DNA from: Lachnospiraceae bacterium UBA1251 | Lineage (GTDB): Bacteria; Bacillota; Clostridia; Lachnospirales; Lachnospiraceae | Direction of reading: 5' to 3' | Assembly: GCA_002308255.1 (NCBI GenBank) | Contig: DBVZ01000105.1 | Span: 17,839-25,135, forward strand | Length of the DNA: 7,297 bases | Part shown: one piece after another, positions 3,962 to 7,297 of the stretch | How positions within the stretch are numbered: the stretch's first letter is position 1 | Layout: each line of letters begins with the position of its first letter | The notes under the pieces: model-generated | What the model saw: only the letters and a program-made list of their open reading frames with translations | Told to the model about the DNA's origin: nothing | Databases searched by the model: none | Program-made: the position numbers and the translations under genes

Positions 3962-5119
3962 TTATCTGCCGGGTCTGCCGGGCATGTTTTTCTCGAAAAG
4001 CTCGGCGGCTTTCTTGAGATGCTCGGTTATCTTGATGTGCTGCGGGCAGTGCTCCTCGCAGGAGTGACATTCCACGCAGGAGGAGGCCCTTCCGCCCTGG
4101 CCTATGGCCATCATGTATCCGAAGCCCACGCTGGAGGTGCTCTGATACTTGATATACTCGTTTACCATGCCGATTATCGCGGGGATGTTGATCCTCTGCG
4201 GGCAATCGTTGGTGCAGTAGCGGCAGCTCGTGCAGGGAATTATGGGGATCTCGTTGAAAGCCTTGACGGCTTTCTCGACGGCCGCAAATTCCTTTTCGCC
4301 GAAAGGCTTGAAGTTGGCCATGCTCTTGGTGTTGTCGTCGACCTGGTCGATATTGCTCATGCCGGACAGAACGGTTATTATGCCGTCATGGGAGGCGGCA
4401 AAGCGCAGCGCCCAGGACGCGGCGGAGGAGTCGGGCTCGAGCTCCTTGAAGACCTTCTGTACGGTGGGATGGGGATTGGCAAGGGAGCCGCCCTTGATGG
4501 GCTCCATTACGGTTACCGCAACGCCGTGCTTGCGGCAGGCTTCCCAGCACTTGCGGGACTGGACCTGCTCGCTCTCCCAGTCGAGGTAGTTGAGCTGGAG
4601 CTGGACGACCTCGATCTCGGGATGCTCGCCGAGGAGCTTGTCAAGGGGCTCGGCGGGGGAGTGGTAGCTGAAGCCGATATGCTTGGCAAGGCCGCGCTCC
4701 TTGAGGGATTTGAGGAATTTCCAGCCCTCGGTGTGGTCGATCGTCTCAAAATTGTTCACGCCGATGCCGTGGAGGAAGTAGATGTCGAAATACTCAAGGC
4801 CGGTCTTGGACAGCTGATCCTGGAAAATGCGCTCGTAGCTGTCAAAGCCGGTTATGTTCCACATGGGCATCTTGTCAACGACCTGGAACTTCTCGCGGGG
4901 ATATTTGCCGACCAGGCATTTTTTGATCACGCTCTCGGAAGCGCCTTCATGATATATGTACGCGGTGTCAAAGTAGCTGAAGCCGCGTTCCATGAACATA
5001 TCGACCATCTTCGTGACCTGATCGAAGTCGATATCCTTCTGAGAACCGCCGGGAATGGTGGGCAGCCGCATGAGGCCGAAGCCGAGCTTGGGCAGCTCTT
5101 TGTACAAATAATCGGACAT
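3962..5119 (-). CDS. Aldo/keto reductase with C-terminal dicluster 4Fe-4S domain
   Basis: The 385-residue protein is full length for the ferredoxin-fused aldo/keto reductases (COG1453 type) common in anaerobic Firmicutes. Residues 1-290 form the TIM-barrel reductase: start KLGFGLMRLP, catalytic Asp51 and Tyr56 in DTAYIY, Lys83, His117 in FLHG, and a GFSYHSP strand. Residues 296-306 (CTSCRYCTNDCP) and 348-358 (CVECHSCEEHCP) are two CxxCxxCxxxCP motifs that should hold two 4Fe-4S clusters, so electrons probably pass between a nicotinamide cofactor and a ferredoxin-like carrier. The physiological substrate is unknown. No signal peptide is present, so it is cytoplasmic. GGAGG (5127-5131 on the complement) stands seven bases before ATG, a consensus promoter precedes it, and a strong terminator follows. 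It is a single-gene unit, diverging from the U32 gene, and is GC-rich like the core. Confidence 0.93.
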   Translation of the reverse strand: MSDYLYKELPKLGFGLMRLPTIPGGSQKDIDFDQVTKMVDMFMERGFSYFDTAYIYHEGASESVIKKCLVGKYPREKFQVVDKMPMWNITGFDSYERIFQDQLSKTGLEYFDIYFLHGIGVNNFETIDHTEGWKFLKSLKERGLAKHIGFSYHSPAEPLDKLLGEHPEIEVVQLQLNYLDWESEQVQSRKCWEACRKHGVAVTVMEPIKGGSLANPHPTVQKVFKELEPDSSAASWALRFAASHDGIITVLSGMSNIDQVDDNTKSMANFKPFGEKEFAAVEKAVKAFNEIPIIPCTSCRYCTNDCPQRINIPAIIGMVNEYIKYQSTSSVGFGYMMAIGQGGRASSCVECHSCEEHCPQHIKITEHLKKAAELFEKNMPGRPGR

Positions 5120-5152
5120 TTTTATACCTCCATTAATTTATTTTCACTATTT

Positions 5153-5169
5153 TTATAATGGCATTATAA
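5153..5169. promoter_or_regulatory. PerR-box-like palindrome overlapping the reductase -10 box (candidate operator)
   Basis: TTATAATGGCATTATAA is a perfect palindrome of eight-base arms around one G. It covers the -10 box and predicted start of the minus-strand promoter. The arms TTATAAT and ATTATAA are those of the PerR box of Bacillus, but separated by three bases rather than one. A Fur/PerR-family or other dimeric repressor is plausible; part of the match is imposed by the TATAAT box itself. Confidence 0.4.
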
Positions 5170-5191
5170 ATGCTTGTAGTAAAACTGTCAA
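5163..5191 (-). promoter_or_regulatory. Consensus sigma-A promoter of the aldo/keto reductase gene
   Basis: Read on the minus strand, TTGACA (5191 to 5186), a 17-bp spacer and TATAAT (5168 to 5163) match the consensus perfectly in both boxes and in spacing. The predicted start is near 5156, giving a leader of about 37 nt with GGAGG. Such a strong promoter would normally need repression, see the palindrome at 5153-5169. Confidence 0.85.
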
Positions 5192-5202
5192 TGTGATAAA
5201 CT
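5174..5202 (+). promoter_or_regulatory. Weak candidate promoter of the U32 genes
   Basis: TTGTAG (5174-5179), 17 bp, TAAACT (5197-5202) match the sigma-A consensus at three and four of six positions. It overlaps the divergent reductase promoter, so the two may compete. It is the best candidate between the reductase promoter and the ribosome binding site AAAGGAG at 5232-5238. Confidence 0.3.
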
Positions 5203-5245
5203 CAAAAACATAAAATCCGGCGTGCTTTAAAAAGGAGACAAACGG

Positions 5246-7249
5246 ATGGAGATACTCGCACCGGCAGGGGGGCCGGAGCAGCTGACGGCTGCAGTGCGCG
5301 CCGGAGCGGACGCGGTGTACCTGGGCATGGGAGCCTTCAACGCCCGCCGCGGAGCCGCAAACTTCGACGCGGAGGGCCTTAAAAAAGCGGTCGCATACTG
5401 TCACGGAAGAGGAGTAAAGGTCCACGTGACCGTGAACACGCTCGTTACCGACAGGGAGCTCGGCGCGCTTTACAGGCTGATACGCGATATAGGCGACAGC
5501 GGAGCCGACGCGGTGATAGTGCAGGATCTCGCGGTCGCGGCCATGTTCGGAAAGCATCTGCCGGATATGCCGCTGCATGCCTCGACGCAGATGAGCATAC
5601 ATAATATATCCGGTGTAAGAACGGCGGAGGAGCTCGGCTTTTCGCGCGTGGTCCTCGCAAGGGAGCTTTCGCTGAAGGAGATAGAGGCGATAGCGGCCGG
5701 GACGGACGCGGAGCTGGAGGTTTTCGTGCACGGCGCGCTGTGCGTATCGGTATCCGGTCAGTGCGGACTGTCGTCCGTGCTCGGCGGACGCAGCGGAAAC
5801 AGGGGGCTTTGCGCGCAGCCGTGCAGGCTCGATTTCAGATGCGGCAAGAAGGACTACGCTCTCTCGCTTAAGGATATGAGTTATATCGGCCGCGTTAAGG
5901 AGCTTGAAAACGCAGGGGTGTGCTCGCTTAAGATCGAGGGACGCATGAAAAGGCCGGAATACGTCGCGGCGGCCGTTGACGCCTGCGTAAAAGCGCTTGA
6001 CGGCGAAAGGCCGGATACGGAGCTGCTCGAAAACGTCTTTTCAAGGAGCGGCTTTACCGACGCTTATCTTACCGGCGATATGAAGGACATGTTCGGCCGC
6101 CGTACGCGCGAGGACGCGGAGCGCAGCGCAAAGGCGCTGGGCCGGGCCGCCGGACTGTACAGGAGAGAGCGCATGAGCGTACCCGTAGACATGCGTCTGG
6201 AGCTTTCGGCCGGCAAGGCTGTCAGACTCACGGTGAGCGACGGGATCAACAGCGCGGAGGTCTGCGGCGAAATACCCGAAAAGGTGACCGCAAACGAACT
6301 GAGGCCGGAGGAGGCGCTGTCCAAAACGGGCGGCACGCCCTTCCGCCTGAGGGAGCTTACGGCCGATATCGAAAAAGGATATACCGCAAAGCTCAACCCC
6401 CTGAGAAAGCAGGCGCTTGAAAAGCTGCTCGAGCTCAGAGAAGAGATAAAGCCCCTGAGCTTTCGCGGGAGCTTCGAAGAGCCGGAGAGAAAGCTGCGCC
6501 GGACCGTGCCCGCGATACGGCTGAGATTTGAAAAGGCTGAGCAGATCTTCGACTGTCCCGAGGCGGAGCTGATCTGCCTGCCGGTCGAAGAAATAAAGGA
6601 AGAGCATATAAGCCGCCTCGGCGGCCGCCTCGCGGCGGAGCTGCCGCGCTTCTGCCCTCCGCCCGACGAGCCGGAGCTGAGAGACAGGCTGCTGAAGCTG
6701 AAGGAAAAGGGCCTGGAGCGCGTATTCGCCGAAAACCTCGCGCACGTAAAAACGGGCGCGGAGCTCGGATTCAAGGTGAGCGGCGGCCTGGGTCTGAATA
6801 TACTCAACGGCGCCGCGCTCGAGCAATACCGGCGTATGGGCGCAGACGACGCGGTGCTGTCGTATGAGATCGCCATGAAGGACGCCGTAAGGATGCCGGG
6901 CGAGGCAAAACGCGGCCTCGCGGCATACGGGCACCTCCCGCTCATGCTTTACAGGAGCTGCCCGGTAAGAGCGGCCGTGGGCTGCGCCGAATGCGGCGGA
7001 AGGGGAAAAATAACCGACAGGATGGGGACGGAGTTCACCGTGCTGTGTCACGGAAAGAAGTATTCGTCGCTGCTCAATCCGGTGCCGCTCTATATCGGGG
7101 ACAAGGACCTGAGCGGAGTGGATTTCGCGCTCATGTATTTCACAACGGAGAGCGCGGAGGAATGCGAAAGAGCGTATTCCGCGTTTAAAAGACATGAACG
7201 GCCGGGCGCCGAAAGAACGAACGGATTGTATTACAGGGAGCTGAAATAG
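5246..7249 (+). CDS. U32 family protein (RlhA/TrhP-type, annotated as peptidase U32)
   Basis: The 667-residue protein starts at ATG 5246, eight bases after AAGGAG, with the typical opening MEILAPAGGPEQL and GADAVYLG. The U32 signature E-x-F-x-x-G-A-L-C-x4-G-x-C (residues 158-173, EVFVHGALCVSVSGQC) is intact, followed by NRGLCAQPCR. Cys166, 173, 189 and 193 are the four cysteines that bind an iron-sulphur cluster in characterised family members. A middle region (about 380-490) and a C-terminal part with Cys572, 580, 583 and 601 in CPVRAAVGCAECGG and TVLC follow. Length and three-part layout match E. coli RlhA (about 650 aa), which hydroxylates 23S rRNA C2501 using prephenate; the shorter TrhP relatives hydroxylate tRNA U34. 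The old peptidase name is probably misleading. The RNA substrate here cannot be decided. A second U32 gene starts nine bases downstream. Confidence 0.93.
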   Translation: MEILAPAGGPEQLTAAVRAGADAVYLGMGAFNARRGAANFDAEGLKKAVAYCHGRGVKVHVTVNTLVTDRELGALYRLIRDIGDSGADAVIVQDLAVAAMFGKHLPDMPLHASTQMSIHNISGVRTAEELGFSRVVLARELSLKEIEAIAAGTDAELEVFVHGALCVSVSGQCGLSSVLGGRSGNRGLCAQPCRLDFRCGKKDYALSLKDMSYIGRVKELENAGVCSLKIEGRMKRPEYVAAAVDACVKALDGERPDTELLENVFSRSGFTDAYLTGDMKDMFGRRTREDAERSAKALGRAAGLYRRERMSVPVDMRLELSAGKAVRLTVSDGINSAEVCGEIPEKVTANELRPEEALSKTGGTPFRLRELTADIEKGYTAKLNPLRKQALEKLLELREEIKPLSFRGSFEEPERKLRRTVPAIRLRFEKAEQIFDCPEAELICLPVEEIKEEHISRLGGRLAAELPRFCPPPDEPELRDRLLKLKEKGLERVFAENLAHVKTGAELGFKVSGGLGLNILNGAALEQYRRMGADDAVLSYEIAMKDAVRMPGEAKRGLAAYGHLPLMLYRSCPVRAAVGCAECGGRGKITDRMGTEFTVLCHGKKYSSLLNPVPLYIGDKDLSGVDFALMYFTTESAEECERAYSAFKRHERPGAERTNGLYYRELK

Positions 7250-7258
7250 GAAAAACAA

Positions 7259-7297
7259 ATGGCTTGCGAACTGCTTTCCCCGGCAGGGGATATGGAA
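7259..7297 (+). CDS. Second U32 family protein, first 13 codons only
   Basis: ATG 7259 opens a frame reading MACELLSPAGDME that runs off the window. ELLSPAGDME is the canonical N-terminus of U32 family proteins. AGG at 7248-7250, overlapping the end of the preceding gene, provides a modest ribosome binding site. The nine-base gap implies co-transcription with the upstream U32 gene. Tandem U32 genes are known from other Firmicutes, for example the two TrhP genes of Bacillus subtilis, so this one may be an RNA hydroxylase subunit or paralogue. Only the N-terminal tip is seen. Confidence 0.75.
   Translation, partial: MACELLSPAGDME

Noticed and set aside
3794..5158. Long plus-strand open frame opposite the aldo/keto reductase
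   Set aside because: It is the antisense frame of a clear GC-rich gene with intact catalytic and cysteine motifs, and its translation has a low-complexity composition without a recognisable family.
6041..7258. Long minus-strand open frames opposite the U32 gene
   Set aside because: They are shadows produced by GC-rich codon usage. The plus-strand frame carries the full U32 signature, ribosome binding site and conserved start.
1..7297. tRNA, rRNA or a transposase or integrase gene
   Set aside because: I looked for tRNA cloverleaf arms, rRNA-like segments and Y1, DDE or tyrosine recombinase motifs and found none.

Overview
The window looks like part of a chromosome from a GC-rich Clostridia (Firmicutes) bacterium. 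The reasons are strong GGAGG/AAGGAG ribosome binding sites, textbook sigma-A promoters, a clostridial-type aldo/keto reductase with a ferredoxin-like tail, and a U32 protein of the type common in Clostridia. No genus can be named from the sequence alone.

The layout has three parts. (1) 1-300 is the 3' end of a GGDEF (diguanylate cyclase) gene, followed by a perfect 30-bp palindrome. (2) 301-3903 is an AT-rich accessory array. It holds four small same-strand genes (537-1010, 1376-1846, 2398-2961, 3068-3613) and one gene remnant (1211-1357), separated by GC-rich palindromic repeats built on a GGGGACGGTT / CACAGGGGAC core. (3) 3904-7297 is ordinary GC-rich core sequence: a minus-strand aldo/keto reductase with two 4Fe-4S motifs, a compact divergent promoter region, a full-length U32 family gene and the first 13 codons of a second U32 gene.

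The accessory array is the interesting part. The genes at 537 and 2398 encode diverged paralogues sharing an LYDFGWG block. Each lies downstream of the same two repeat modules: one carries a strong TTGACA-18-TATACT promoter next to a GGGAC...GTCCC hairpin, the other is a 63-bp leader identical at 62 of 63 positions. A 164-bp repeat sits directly after the stop codons of two different genes. The gene at 1376 encodes a membrane-anchored protein and follows a start-less fragment whose C-terminus resembles the tail of a zincin-type enzyme. The gene at 3068 encodes a lipoprotein. The array is bracketed by an imperfect 52-57-bp direct repeat (249-300 and 3882-3938) that contains the GGDEF stop region and a terminator hairpin, which suggests insertion or duplication at a former GGDEF/reductase intergenic junction. 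My working hypothesis is a cassette locus of exchangeable small genes, possibly orphan immunity-type genes, dispersed by REP-like non-autonomous elements that carry their own promoters. No transposase, integrase or secretion gene is visible here, so the function remains inference.

In the conserved right part, the reductase and U32 genes diverge from a 126-bp region with a perfect-consensus promoter on the minus strand. A PerR-box-like palindrome overlaps its -10 box. The two U32 genes are co-directional, 9 nt apart, and very probably co-transcribed.
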